Below, piece after piece: positions 1 to 6,460 of a DNA stretch of 8,654 bases (position 1 is its first letter; each line of letters starts with the position of its first letter). The DNA comes from Oscillospiraceae bacterium. GTDB taxonomy: Bacteria; Bacillota; Clostridia; Oscillospirales; Oscillospiraceae. The position numbers were made by a program, and so were the translations under genes. The notes beneath the pieces are model-generated. The model was not told the origin of the DNA and searched no databases. It saw only the letters and a program-made list of their open reading frames with translations. The stretch lies in assembly GCA_016286595.1 (NCBI GenBank), contig JAEETR010000218.1, positions 1-8,654 of the forward strand. Reading direction: 5' to 3'.

Positions 1-842
1 ATCGCCAGCGTCTGATAGTCCATCTCCCTGGCCACCAGCTTGAGCGGCTCGGAGTTCTTTCTGCGCAGGCAGCCCCGGACGAGGCCGAAGACGCACAGGG
101 CCATACAGATAAGGCCGTTTTTGATATCGTCAATATACGGGATATGGAAGAAGGAAGCGATGATGAGGCATACGACCACGGCTATCATCAGGTAGCCGGG
201 AACGTAGTCGGAGACCTCCGTCATGCGGTCGGAGGTGACCGGGTCTTTTTCCTTCCTGAAGAGGAACCACAAAATCGCTATGGTGCCCAGCGCGCCCAGC
301 TCCACAGCCCAGAAGATGGAGAATTTGCCGTGCCAGAAGATGAAGTCCACGAAGGTCATCCCGGCGTAGCCGCCCAGCAGTATGCTGGTGGTATCCCCCA
401 CCAGAGTGGCGGCGCCCTGCAGGTTTGAGGACACAGCTATGGCGATTATGACCGGTATGGGGTTGAGCTTGAGCTTTTTGCTTATGGCAAGACCCACAGG
501 CGCCACCATCAGCACCGTGGCCACGTTGTCCACGAAAGCGGAGACCACGCCGGAGAAAGCGGACAGCGCGATGACGGCCCAGCAGGCGTTGGGCACCTTC
601 TTCAAAAGCATATCGGCCAGTCTCGCGGGCATGCCGGTCTCAATGAACAGCGACACTATGCCCATGGTGCCCGCTATCATCATTATGACGTTCCAGTTTA
701 TAGCTGAGGCTATCTTCGATGCGGGCAGGATACCCAGCAGCACCATACATACCGCGCCGCCCACGGCGAACCACACTCTGTGCTTTGAGAAGATGAGCAT
801 TCCCGCGTACATAAGCACGAATACTATAAGCGCTTTTATCAT
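1..842 (-). CDS. SLC13/ArsB/NhaD-type ion transporter, C-terminus beyond window
   Basis: This is the N-terminal 280 residues of a polytopic inner-membrane transporter that runs off the left edge. Translation begins MIKALIVFVLMYAG and is almost continuously hydrophobic. Helices lie near residues 3-18, 23-40, 50-69, 88-104, 108-121, 175-193, 217-232 and 242-257. Two family signatures are visible: FVDNVATVL (D105, N106) and a re-entrant-type SSNLQGAAT segment around N140, followed by GDTTS at 149-153. ArsB/NhaD relatives usually have GDPPN there, so the substrate may differ. A second repeat seems to start at MDYQTLA just before the edge. The ATG at 842 follows AGGTGG and GGAAGG within about 15 bases. 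The leader carries a yybP-ykoY riboswitch, so expression is expected to respond to Mn2+. The family moves anions such as dicarboxylates or arsenite, or exchanges Na+/H+. A link to manganese is inferred from the switch alone. Family is fairly certain, substrate unknown. Confidence 0.85.
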   Translation of the reverse strand, partial: MIKALIVFVLMYAGMLIFSKHRVWFAVGGAVCMVLLGILPASKIASAINWNVIMMIAGTMGIVSLFIETGMPARLADMLLKKVPNACWAVIALSAFSGVVSAFVDNVATVLMVAPVGLAISKKLKLNPIPVIIAIAVSSNLQGAATLVGDTTSILLGGYAGMTFVDFIFWHGKFSIFWAVELGALGTIAILWFLFRKEKDPVTSDRMTEVSDYVPGYLMIAVVVCLIIASFFHIPYIDDIKNGLICMALCVFGLVRGCLRRKNSEPLKLVAREMDYQTLA

Positions 843-882
843 TTGCCTTCCACCTTTCCTTCGGGAGCCGCCGCGTTTTTAC

Positions 883-920
883 AAAAAAAGAGACCCCGCC
901 GCGACAAACGGCAAAGTCTC
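883..920 (-). terminator. Riboswitch expression platform: intrinsic terminator
   Basis: On the minus strand GAGAC (920-916) pairs with GTCTC (894-890), and an inner GCCG/CGGC stem adds four pairs. Seven T residues follow at 889-883. The 5' arm of this hairpin is the conserved GAGACTTTGCC end of the aptamer, so aptamer P1 formation and terminator formation exclude each other. That predicts an ON switch in which ligand binding prevents termination, as described for this riboswitch class in other Bacillota. Confidence 0.82.
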
Positions 921-1006
921 GCCACCAAAGTGCACAACCGGGCCTTTCGGCCGTACTGACGACTGTGCCGGCACGACAGAACGTGCGGGCTACTCCCTTT
1001 AGCACC
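910..1006 (-). promoter_or_regulatory. yybP-ykoY (manganese) riboswitch aptamer
   Basis: Read on the minus strand, the leader has the conserved blocks of the yybP-ykoY class in order. AAAGGGAGTAGC (1000-989) is the 5' loop block. A GCACG/CGTGC hairpin follows. GTCGTCAGTACG (961-950) is the central block, capped by a GGCC-GAAA-GGCC helix. GGCGAGACTTTGCC (923-910) is the 3' block. AAAG near 1000-997 pairs with CTTT near 916-913 to close P1. The class senses Mn2+, usually by docking two helical legs around the metal, and turns on exporters and related genes. Recognition is by motif; no covariance model was run. Confidence 0.87.
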
Positions 1007-1009
1007 TTT

Positions 1010-1037
1010 ATTATATAGGTTTTCGCAGATTTGTCAA
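1010..1037 (-). promoter_or_regulatory. Housekeeping promoter for riboswitch and transporter
   Basis: TTGACA (1037-1032) and TATAAT (1015-1010) are both perfect consensus hexamers, separated by 16 bp on the minus strand. The predicted start near 1003 lies within the outer stem of the riboswitch, so the aptamer occupies the very 5' end of the transcript. Confidence 0.85.
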
Positions 1038-1046
1038 TAAAATCCG

Positions 1047-1066
1047 CACGTGCTTATATACACGTG
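1047..1066. promoter_or_regulatory. Paired CACGTG palindromes upstream of the riboswitch promoter
   Basis: Two copies of the 6-bp palindrome CACGTG (1047-1052 and 1061-1066) are separated by an 8-bp AT-rich spacer. The nearer copy lies 10 bp upstream of the -35 box of the transporter promoter. Placement and symmetry suit a protein operator. No regulator is encoded in the window and chance cannot be excluded. Confidence 0.3.
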
Positions 1067-1081
1067 GTGATTTATATGAAA

Positions 1082-1108
1082 GGCCCCGGGGCATTATTCC
1101 CCGGGGCC
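1082..1108 (-). terminator. Hairpin terminator of the MBL hydrolase gene
   Basis: A perfect 10-bp stem (GGCCCCGGGG with CCCCGGGGCC) and a 7-base loop lie 14 bases past the hydrolase stop codon. The T tract on the minus strand is short (TTT, then an AT-rich stretch), but the stem is very GC-rich. No plus-strand gene would need it, so it is assigned to the minus strand. Confidence 0.7.
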
Positions 1109-1122
1109 GGACGCTTTTTCTC

Positions 1123-2112
1123 TTATTTATCCTTCTTTGCGGCAGCCTCGGCCTGTTTCGGTCCGGTATAAGCTATCCGGTGAGGCTCATCCAGCTGGCG
1201 GCGGTACAGGAGATCCACGTTATAGTTGATAGCCGTACCCATCCACATGCTGCGGCGGGTAACGGGGTCAAAGCGGCGGTACTCCACCGTCTCGGGTCCC
1301 CGGGGCTCAAAGGGATTGAGCAGATAGGAAACGCTGCCCTTGTCGACGTCGCCTTCTATGCCGGAGAATACCCGTTCACAGTTCTCCTTATAGTAGTCAA
1401 GCGCCTTGGCGTTGATGGGCGTGCCGTTATGGGGCGCGCAAATCATGTCAAAGCCGGGATCTCCGTCACGCAGGGCGATGAGGTTTTTGATGTTGTCGTA
1501 GAACACCTCCAGGGGAGCGTTCCACAGATTGCACTGGCCCGGATCTATCTCGTCGCCGGTGAACAGGATGCCGGCTGTCCTGTCCCAGAACAGAATACTG
1601 CTCTCGTCGTGGCAGGGTTCGCAGCCCAGCACCTCCAGCACGCGCCCTCCCAGGTCGATTACGTCTCCGGGCCTGACGACGGTGCCGTCGTTCACGGACT
1701 GATGGGTAAGCAGACGGCTGCGGGAACGCATGCCGGGATTCTGTCTCTGGCGGCGGAGAGCGGCCTGACACTTCTCGGACATGTAGATCGTGCAGTCGTC
1801 AAAGAGATAGTTGGCGTAGGTGTGGTCGCCGTGGGAATGAGTGTTGGCCACGACGAGGGGCTTGTCGGTGATATTCTCCCGGATGTACGTGCGCACGTCG
1901 TAGGGGGTGTCGGTGGGGTCTATGACGAGGGCCTTCTCCTGTCCTATCACCAGATGGATGCTGGGGGTATCGGGGCTGGGGTTATAGGGCAGTATAGCCC
2001 ATGTGTCCGGCTTTATAAGACGGGGTGAGAACTGCCTGTTCAGAGGGAAGGACATGGTCCTCTCGATAAGGGTCTCCTTCAGTTCCTTCATAAATTCGGT
2101 CGTGAGCTCCAT
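1123..2112 (-). CDS. Metallo-beta-lactamase-fold metal-dependent hydrolase
   Basis: A 329-residue cytosolic protein of the MBL superfamily (glyoxalase II-like branch). It has the full set of metal ligands expected for a dinuclear site: H92, H94, D96 and H97 in THSHGDH, H168 in EPCHDES, D187 in TGDEID and H228 in APHNG. The beta-strand run LVIGQEKALVIDPTD (54-68) before the motif is typical. The C-terminal 90 residues end in a Lys/Ala-rich tail. The start at 2112 is chosen because AAGGAGG precedes it by 7 bases; an in-frame ATG at 2166 overlaps the -10 box. No signal peptide is seen. It appears monocistronic, with its own promoter and terminator. The substrate cannot be told from sequence; thioester, phosphoester, lactone and other hydrolases share this fold. 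Confidence 0.9.
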   Translation of the reverse strand: MELTTEFMKELKETLIERTMSFPLNRQFSPRLIKPDTWAILPYNPSPDTPSIHLVIGQEKALVIDPTDTPYDVRTYIRENITDKPLVVANTHSHGDHTYANYLFDDCTIYMSEKCQAALRRQRQNPGMRSRSRLLTHQSVNDGTVVRPGDVIDLGGRVLEVLGCEPCHDESSILFWDRTAGILFTGDEIDPGQCNLWNAPLEVFYDNIKNLIALRDGDPGFDMICAPHNGTPINAKALDYYKENCERVFSGIEGDVDKGSVSYLLNPFEPRGPETVEYRRFDPVTRRSMWMGTAINYNVDLLYRRQLDEPHRIAYTGPKQAEAAAKKDK

Positions 2113-2166
2113 ACGGATCCTCCTTAAAAAAGTATCGCGGTGACGGTGATATTTATCAACGGACAT

Positions 2167-2195
2167 ATTCTATCATGTTGTTCGCGAGTTGTCTA
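2167..2195 (-). promoter_or_regulatory. Promoter of the MBL hydrolase gene
   Basis: TAGACA (2195-2190) and TAGAAT (2172-2167) are spaced 17 bp apart on the minus strand, each one base from consensus. The predicted start near 2160 gives a leader of about 48 bases ending in the AAGGAGG site. Confidence 0.7.
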
Positions 2196-2217
2196 TATTA
2201 AGAGCGCCGTATTAACG

Positions 2218-2246
2218 AAAAAAACCCCCCGGACATAGTCCGGGGG
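2218..2246 (-). terminator. Intrinsic terminator of the first aldo/keto reductase gene
   Basis: A perfect 9-bp stem (CCCCCGGAC with GTCCGGGGG, 3-base loop) is followed one base later by seven T residues (2224-2218) on the minus strand, 25 bases past the stop codon. This is a classic rho-independent terminator. Confidence 0.92.
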
Positions 2247-2271
2247 ATTTTCAGCAGGTATTATCCGATAT

Positions 2272-3264
2272 TTATCTGTTGACGATTCTGGCGGCGTCGA
2301 TCTTCAGCTCGTCCAGAGTCTTGTTCAGCAGAGCGATCTCCTCGTCGGAAAGCTTCCAATCGAGGGCGGCGCAGTTCTCGAGGGCCTCCTGCTCGTTCTT
2401 CACGCCCACCAGGATGCAGCCCACGATGGGATGCTGGCAGCTCCAGTTGATGGCGACCTGAACCACGGGCTTGCCGTGCTCGGCGGCGATCTTGTCCATG
2501 ACGCCCAGCAGGGTCATGCACTTCTCGAAGTTCTCGGGGGAATACAGTCTGCTGTAGAAGCTGCCGCGGGGGTCGCCCTTACCGAAGGTGGGGTTCTCGC
2601 GGATAGCGCCGGTCAGCAGGCCGGAACCCAGGGAGCCGTAAGTGAAGTTGTCGATGCCGCGGTCGAAGCACCACTTCATCAGAGGCTCGGCGCTGCGGTC
2701 AAGCATGTTGAAGGGAGGCTGGATGACGTCGACCTTGCCCCACTTCATAGCCTCTTCCACCTGCTCGATGGAGTGGTTGGAGAAGCCCACGAAACGGATG
2801 AGGCCGCGCTCACGCAGAACGTTCAGAGCAGCCATGGTCTCGGCCAGGTCGGTCAGAGGATCCGGATGATGCACGAAATAGAAGTCGATGTAATCGGTGC
2901 CCAGCAGGCTGCAGGACATGGCGATCTCACGCATGATGTTCTTGTAGCTGGCGTCTCTGCCGCTGCCGGGACGGGGGCCGCCGAAGGGTCTCTCAGCGTT
3001 GGGCACGAGGCCGCACTTGGTGCTGATGAGGAGCTTGGAGCGGTCATAGCCCTGGATGGCCTGCTTGGTGATTATCTCAGCCTTGCCCCAGCCATAGCAG
3101 GGAGCGGTGTCAATGATATTGACGCCGTTGTCGATCATGGTGCGCATGGCCTTGACGGAGTCCTCGGTATTGGTCACGTCGTAACCGTCGCTGCCGATAG
3201 CCCATGTGCCGACGGCCATCTCGGAGATGTCAACGTTGGCGTTCTGAAGATGTTTGTAACGCAT
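2272..3264 (-). CDS. Aldo/keto reductase (copy 1)
   Basis: A 330-residue NAD(P)H-dependent oxidoreductase of the AKR superfamily, (beta/alpha)8 barrel, cytosolic, resembling the IolS/YajO-like group. The catalytic tetrad is intact: D52 and Y57 in IDTAPCYGWG, K83 in STKCG and H132 in YFVHHPD. The C-terminal GVKNEQEALEN (287-297) matches the cofactor phosphate-binding segment. Residues 91-106, between K83 and SYKNIM, are Gly/Pro-rich and form the region most different from copy 2. The C-terminus is seven residues longer than copy 2 (ends AARIVNR). The ATG at 3264 follows GGAGG with a 7-base gap. It has its own promoter and terminator. The family reduces carbonyls or oxidises sugar and polyol alcohols; the substrate here is unknown. 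Confidence 0.93.
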   Translation of the reverse strand: MRYKHLQNANVDISEMAVGTWAIGSDGYDVTNTEDSVKAMRTMIDNGVNIIDTAPCYGWGKAEIITKQAIQGYDRSKLLISTKCGLVPNAERPFGGPRPGSGRDASYKNIMREIAMSCSLLGTDYIDFYFVHHPDPLTDLAETMAALNVLRERGLIRFVGFSNHSIEQVEEAMKWGKVDVIQPPFNMLDRSAEPLMKWCFDRGIDNFTYGSLGSGLLTGAIRENPTFGKGDPRGSFYSRLYSPENFEKCMTLLGVMDKIAAEHGKPVVQVAINWSCQHPIVGCILVGVKNEQEALENCAALDWKLSDEEIALLNKTLDELKIDAARIVNR

Positions 3265-3313
3265 TTTGTTCCTCCATTATGTAATAAAATTCCCGTTGGG
3301 ATATACCCACATT

Positions 3314-3342
3314 ATTGTAATACCATTGGCCTTCTTTGTCAA
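3314..3342 (-). promoter_or_regulatory. Promoter of aldo/keto reductase copy 1
   Basis: TTGACA (3342-3337), a 17-bp spacer and TACAAT (3319-3314) on the minus strand. The -10 lies in GTATTACAAT, a ten-base string also present in the copy 2 promoter. The predicted start is near 3307, at a small TGGG/CCCA dyad. Confidence 0.85.
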
Positions 3343-3362
3343 ACAAATAAAATGTTTTGGCG

Positions 3363-3387
3363 ATATAACCGAATTGTTCCGTTATAT
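3363..3387. repeat. 25-bp near-perfect inverted repeat between the two reductase genes
   Basis: Arms ATATAAC (3363-3369) and GTTATAT (3381-3387) flank a second inner pair GAA (3371-3373) and TTC (3377-3379). One C/C mismatch interrupts each arm and three bases sit at the centre. It lies 20 bp upstream of the copy 1 -35 box and 17 bp past the copy 2 stop codon. It could be an operator for copy 1 or a weak terminator for copy 2. No T tract follows directly on either strand, which favours a protein site. Confidence 0.55.
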
Positions 3388-3404
3388 TGCACAACGTTTG
3401 GGAC

Positions 3405-4376
3405 TCAACCCAGCTGCAGGTCCTCCAAGGTCTTGTTCAGCAGGGCGATCTCCTCGTCGGAGAGCTTCCACTCCAGGGCGGCGCAGTTCTCCAGGGCCTC
3501 CTGCTCGTTCTTCACGCCCACGAGTATGGTGCCCACCAGGGGGTGCTGGCAGCTCCAGTTGATGGCCACCTGCACCACGGGCTTGCCGTGCTCGGCGGCT
3601 ATCCTGTCCATGACGGACAGCAGCTGCATGGTCTTGTTGAAGTTTTCGGGAGTGTAGAGCTTGGAATAGAAGGAGCCTCTCGGGTCACCCTTGCCGAATA
3701 CGGGGTTCTCGCGGATGGCGCCGGTGAGAAGGCCGGAGCCCAGGGAGCCGTAGGTGAAGGTGTCGATGCCCCGTTCAAGGCTCCACTTCATCAGGGGCTC
3801 GTCGGATCTGTCCAGCATGTTGAAGGGGGGCTGGATGACGTCCACCTTGCCGTAGGAGACTATTTCCTCCATCATTTCTATGGGGAAGTTGGAGAAGCCC
3901 ACGAAGCGGATGAGGCCCCGCTCACGCAGAACGTTCAGGGCGGACATGACCTCGTAAAGGTCGGTCTTGTAGTCGGGCTTGTGGACGAAGTAGAAGTCTA
4001 TGTAATCGGTGCCCAGCAGGCTGCAGGACATGGCTATCTCCCGCATGATGTTCTTGTAGGACATATCCCGGACAACGGGGAACCCGTCTCCCCTTTTCTT
4101 TCCGGCGGCGTTGGGCTGCAGGCCGCACTTGGTGGAGATGAGCAGCTTGGAGCGGTCGTACCCCTCCAGCGCCTGCTTGGTGATAATCTCCGCCTTGCCC
4201 CAGCCGTAGCAGGGTGCTGTGTCGATGATATTGACGCCGTTATCGATCATGGTGCGCATGGCCTTGACGGAGTCTGTGGTGTTGGTGACGTCATATGCGT
4301 CGCTGCCGATGGCCCAGGTGCCCACGGCCATCTCGGAGATGTCGACGTTTGCGTTGTGGAGATGCTTGTATCTCAT
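3405..4376 (-). CDS. Aldo/keto reductase (copy 2)
   Basis: A 323-residue paralog of the adjacent reductase, about 84% identical by hand alignment, with the same tetrad (D52, Y57, K83, H132). Differences cluster in three places likely to shape the substrate pocket: residues 91-105 (Lys/Gly-rich AGKKRGDG here), the HKPDYK segment after H132 (HHPDPL in copy 1), and FPIEMMEEIVSY at 164-175. The C-terminus stops at EDLQLG. The start at 4376 is supported by GGGAGG seven bases upstream and by alignment to copy 1; an in-frame ATG at 4445 sits on the -35 box. This is tandem duplication followed by divergence, with both copies apparently functional. Substrate unknown. Confidence 0.93.
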   Translation of the reverse strand: MRYKHLHNANVDISEMAVGTWAIGSDAYDVTNTTDSVKAMRTMIDNGVNIIDTAPCYGWGKAEIITKQALEGYDRSKLLISTKCGLQPNAAGKKRGDGFPVVRDMSYKNIMREIAMSCSLLGTDYIDFYFVHKPDYKTDLYEVMSALNVLRERGLIRFVGFSNFPIEMMEEIVSYGKVDVIQPPFNMLDRSDEPLMKWSLERGIDTFTYGSLGSGLLTGAIRENPVFGKGDPRGSFYSKLYTPENFNKTMQLLSVMDRIAAEHGKPVVQVAINWSCQHPLVGTILVGVKNEQEALENCAALEWKLSDEEIALLNKTLEDLQLG

Positions 4377-4416
4377 ATTCTTCCTCCCTAAAACAGTATT
4401 CGGAGACGTTATCGTG

Positions 4417-4445
4417 ATTGTAATACAGCCGTTTTCTTTTGTCAA
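4417..4445 (-). promoter_or_regulatory. Promoter of aldo/keto reductase copy 2
   Basis: TTGACA (4445-4440), a 17-bp spacer and TACAAT (4422-4417) on the minus strand. Hexamers and spacing match the copy 1 promoter, and GTATTACAAT is shared, while the rest of the spacer differs. The upstream dyad of copy 1 is absent; the terminator of the metallopeptidase gene lies there instead. Confidence 0.85.
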
Positions 4446-4452
4446 TTACTGT

Positions 4453-4476
4453 ATAAAACAGCGCCGTCAGCGGCGC
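4453..4476 (-). terminator. Terminator overlapping the stop codon of the metallopeptidase gene
   Basis: On the minus strand a perfect 6-bp GC stem GCGCCG/CGGCGC (4476-4471 and 4466-4461) has the loop CTGA, which contains the TGA stop. TGTTTTATA follows. The stem is short but all GC, and the copy 2 promoter begins within 20 bp. Confidence 0.6.
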
Positions 4477-4979
4477 AGCAGCTTTATCCGCTCCTTATAA
4501 TCCGGCAGCACGGAGCCCACGAGTGCGTAGAACTCTTTTCCGTGATCCTTGCGGCGGATATGGGCCAGCTCGTGGACCACCACGTAATCTATCGCCGCCT
4601 CCGGGTAGGCCATAAGTCGCCATGAAAAGCATATGGCGTTTTTTGCGCTGCAGCTTCCGAAGCGGGTCTTTGCCCCGGTTATCCTTATGCCGGTGGGCAT
4701 AAGGCCCATGATCCGGCCGTAATGCTGCACCTTCTCCGGCAGGACCCGTCGGGCCTCGGCGATGAGCCGCAGCCGGGTCTGCTCGTCCGGCTCCGGATGC
4801 TCCCGCGCCCATTCCCGTGCCCGGGGAAGGCGCTCGTTTATCCACGCCTCGTGTTCCCGCAGGAACGCTTCTATCCGGCCGGCGCTCATGGTCATCGGCG
4901 CTCTGACCACCACACGCGCGTCCCGGGTTATCTCGACGGCCACGGTGCGGCGGCGGGAACGTATAATCTCGTATTCCAT
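4467..4979 (-). CDS. YgjP/SprT-like zinc metallopeptidase (DUF45, M48-like)
   Basis: A 170-residue soluble protein of the YgjP-type (DUF45) family. The zinc site is intact: HELAH at 136-140 with H146 in KDHGKEF as the expected third ligand. Just before it is the family-typical block KTRFGSCSAKN (104-114) and SWRLMAYP (119-126). The N-terminal half is basic with a predicted helical segment at 35-80. It is somewhat shorter than the usual 220-240 residues, mainly in the N-terminal beta region. The start at 4979 is chosen because GAGGTGA precedes it; an upstream in-frame ATG at 5027 lacks a site and overlaps the putative promoter. Members are presumed proteases, often compared with SprT, but substrates are poorly known. 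It is divergently arranged with the glycosylation operon. Confidence 0.87.
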   Translation of the reverse strand: MEYEIIRSRRRTVAVEITRDARVVVRAPMTMSAGRIEAFLREHEAWINERLPRAREWAREHPEPDEQTRLRLIAEARRVLPEKVQHYGRIMGLMPTGIRITGAKTRFGSCSAKNAICFSWRLMAYPEAAIDYVVVHELAHIRRKDHGKEFYALVGSVLPDYKERIKLLRR

Positions 4980-4998
4980 CTGTGTCACCTCAACGACA

Positions 4999-5027
4999 AA
5001 TATATCCCAAATCATCCCCATACGCAA
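4999..5027 (-). promoter_or_regulatory. Possible promoter of the metallopeptidase gene
   Basis: TATATT (5004-4999) with a weak TTGCGT (5027-5022) 17 bp upstream on the minus strand. The implied leader is only about 13 bases and nearly overlaps the ribosome binding site, so this is tentative. Confidence 0.35.
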
Positions 5028-5055
5028 CGGGGCGGTGCGAAAACGTCCGTACCAT

Positions 5056-5084
5056 TTGCCACGAGGACGCGATTGTGCTATAAT
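5056..5084 (+). promoter_or_regulatory. Promoter of the gtr-like operon
   Basis: TTGCCA (5056-5061), a 17-bp spacer and a perfect TATAAT (5079-5084) preceded by TGC, an extended -10. The predicted start is near 5091, about 26 bases before the first GTG codon. No comparable promoter was seen inside the following four-gene run. Confidence 0.8.
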
Positions 5085-5116
5085 TCTTCAGGTTAAGGAG
5101 AAAGGGGGACCTGAAC

Positions 5117-6460
5117 GTGAGAACAAGGCGTTTTCCCTTCACCGCTGCGTCCCTTGTCGCCGCGGCGGCGCTGTTCTTCGCCCTCTGCCGCCTGACCCCC
5201 TATTACGCCGACGACTACTCGTATATGTTCAATTTCGTGACGAAGGAGCGTATCTCAAGTCTCGGCGATATCGTTCAATCCATGGGCATCCACTATCTCA
5301 AGGTCAACGGCCGTATTCCCATCCACGCTCTTGACCACGTGTTTCTGTGGATGGACAAGGGCGTTTTCGACGTTATACACACGCTGTCGTTTCTTCTGCT
5401 GGGGTGGCTTACGTACCGACTGTCCGCCGGGAACGGCAAAGATCGCCTGTGGATATGGCCCGTGTCGCTGGCGCTGCTGTTCCTGTTGACGCCGGACTTT
5501 GGCCAGAGCTTTCTGTGGATAACGGGAAGCGCCAACTATCTGTTCGGTATACTGCCGGTACTGGCGTATCTCATCTTCTGTACAGTCCCGGGAAAGACGC
5601 GCAGATGGTATATCGCTCCCCTTGCGTTTCTCTTCGGCGTTATCGCCGGGTGGACGAATGAAAATACCGGCGCGGCCCTGTGCTTCGGCGCGGCGGTGTG
5701 CCTTCTGCGGGATCATCTGAGGGAAAGACGCGTTCTCCCCCATCGCATCGCCGGTCTTGCGGGCTGTATCTGCGGTCTGGGGATGCTGCTGCTGGCGCCG
5801 GGGGAGCACGTACGGCTGGACAGCTCCGGCGGTACGGGCACGATTGCGGCGCTGATCCTGCGTGCCGGAAAAATCAGCCTTGATTACTTTCGCTTTCTCG
5901 GTATTCCCCTGATGGCCACGGCGGTTCTTGTGGTGCTGTGCCATCGGCGTATGACCGACGAAAAAGAGCGCCGTGAGGCGCTGTTCCTCCCCGCGCTTCT
6001 GACGGTACTGTCCCTCGTCTCCGCGTTTTCCATGGCCGCTGCCCCCTACTTCCCCGCCAGGACGTGGAGCGGCCCCACCGTTTTCATCATCGCGGCGCTC
6101 ATGAGCGCCCTGCGCGCTGCGGCGGACAAGGGACTGTTCGATATCGATCGTATCTGGAAAACCGGCGCGGCTGTCGTACTGTGCATCGCCGTGGCTGTCG
6201 CATGCTTTTTTGCCTTCGGCACGGTTTCGGACCTGCACGATCAGTACAAAGCCCGGGACGAGCTGGCCCGCAGACAGCTTATGCTGTACTCAAGCCAAAG
6301 CCTTGAACTGCCGGCCATAAGCTCCGATTCCCGGTACAGCTGCTTCGACGTTTCCCCGGATCTGACCGGCGACCCGGACAACTGGCTCAACGTGGCCATG
6401 GCGAGATATTACGGTGCGAAGGCCGTTATCGCCCATCCCTCGGAGGTAGCTTCACAATGA
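5117..6460 (+). CDS. DUF6056-like polytopic membrane protein, putative GtrS-type glycosyltransferase
   Basis: A 447-residue integral membrane protein. An N-terminal helix (9-24) is followed by the periplasmic-side motif ADDYSY (31-36). Further helices lie near 84-99, 113-124, 142-156, 168-178, 186-197, 209-226, 262-275, 288-309, 320-336 and 351-369, with a soluble tail ending in NWLNVAMARYYG (422-433). The acidic DD pair after the first helix and the WITGSANYLFG and GWTNEN stretches match what I recall of DUF6056 proteins, which resemble GT-C transferases using polyprenyl-phosphate sugars. The start is GTG, with AGGGGG eight bases upstream. The gene overlaps the downstream GtrB-like gene by 4 bp (ATGA). 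Role as the sugar-transferring member of a Gtr system is inferred from context. The acceptor (wall polymer, teichoic acid or protein) is unknown. Confidence 0.82.
   Translation: MRTRRFPFTAASLVAAAALFFALCRLTPYYADDYSYMFNFVTKERISSLGDIVQSMGIHYLKVNGRIPIHALDHVFLWMDKGVFDVIHTLSFLLLGWLTYRLSAGNGKDRLWIWPVSLALLFLLTPDFGQSFLWITGSANYLFGILPVLAYLIFCTVPGKTRRWYIAPLAFLFGVIAGWTNENTGAALCFGAAVCLLRDHLRERRVLPHRIAGLAGCICGLGMLLLAPGEHVRLDSSGGTGTIAALILRAGKISLDYFRFLGIPLMATAVLVVLCHRRMTDEKERREALFLPALLTVLSLVSAFSMAAAPYFPARTWSGPTVFIIAALMSALRAAADKGLFDIDRIWKTGAAVVLCIAVAVACFFAFGTVSDLHDQYKARDELARRQLMLYSSQSLELPAISSDSRYSCFDVSPDLTGDPDNWLNVAMARYYGAKAVIAHPSEVASQ

Noticed and set aside
640..1005. Minus-strand ORF covering the riboswitch
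   Set aside because: It overlaps the aptamer and the transporter N-terminus in another frame and has no family resemblance.
1180..2028. Plus-strand 282-codon ORF antisense to the MBL hydrolase
   Set aside because: Fully inside a gene with all catalytic residues on the other strand; no promoter or ribosome binding site.
2113..2166. Upstream ATG extending the MBL hydrolase by 18 residues
   Set aside because: The ATG overlaps the -10 box and would precede the predicted transcript start; AAGGAGG supports 2112.
2431..4391. Long plus-strand ORFs (408 and 334 codons) antisense to the two aldo/keto reductase genes
   Set aside because: They mirror the coding strand in a fixed frame, occur in both paralogs, lack ribosome binding sites and resemble no family I know. 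They are byproducts of GC-rich codon use.
4377..4445. Upstream ATG extending reductase copy 2 by 23 residues
   Set aside because: It falls in the -35 box, and copy 1 begins at the equivalent of 4376.
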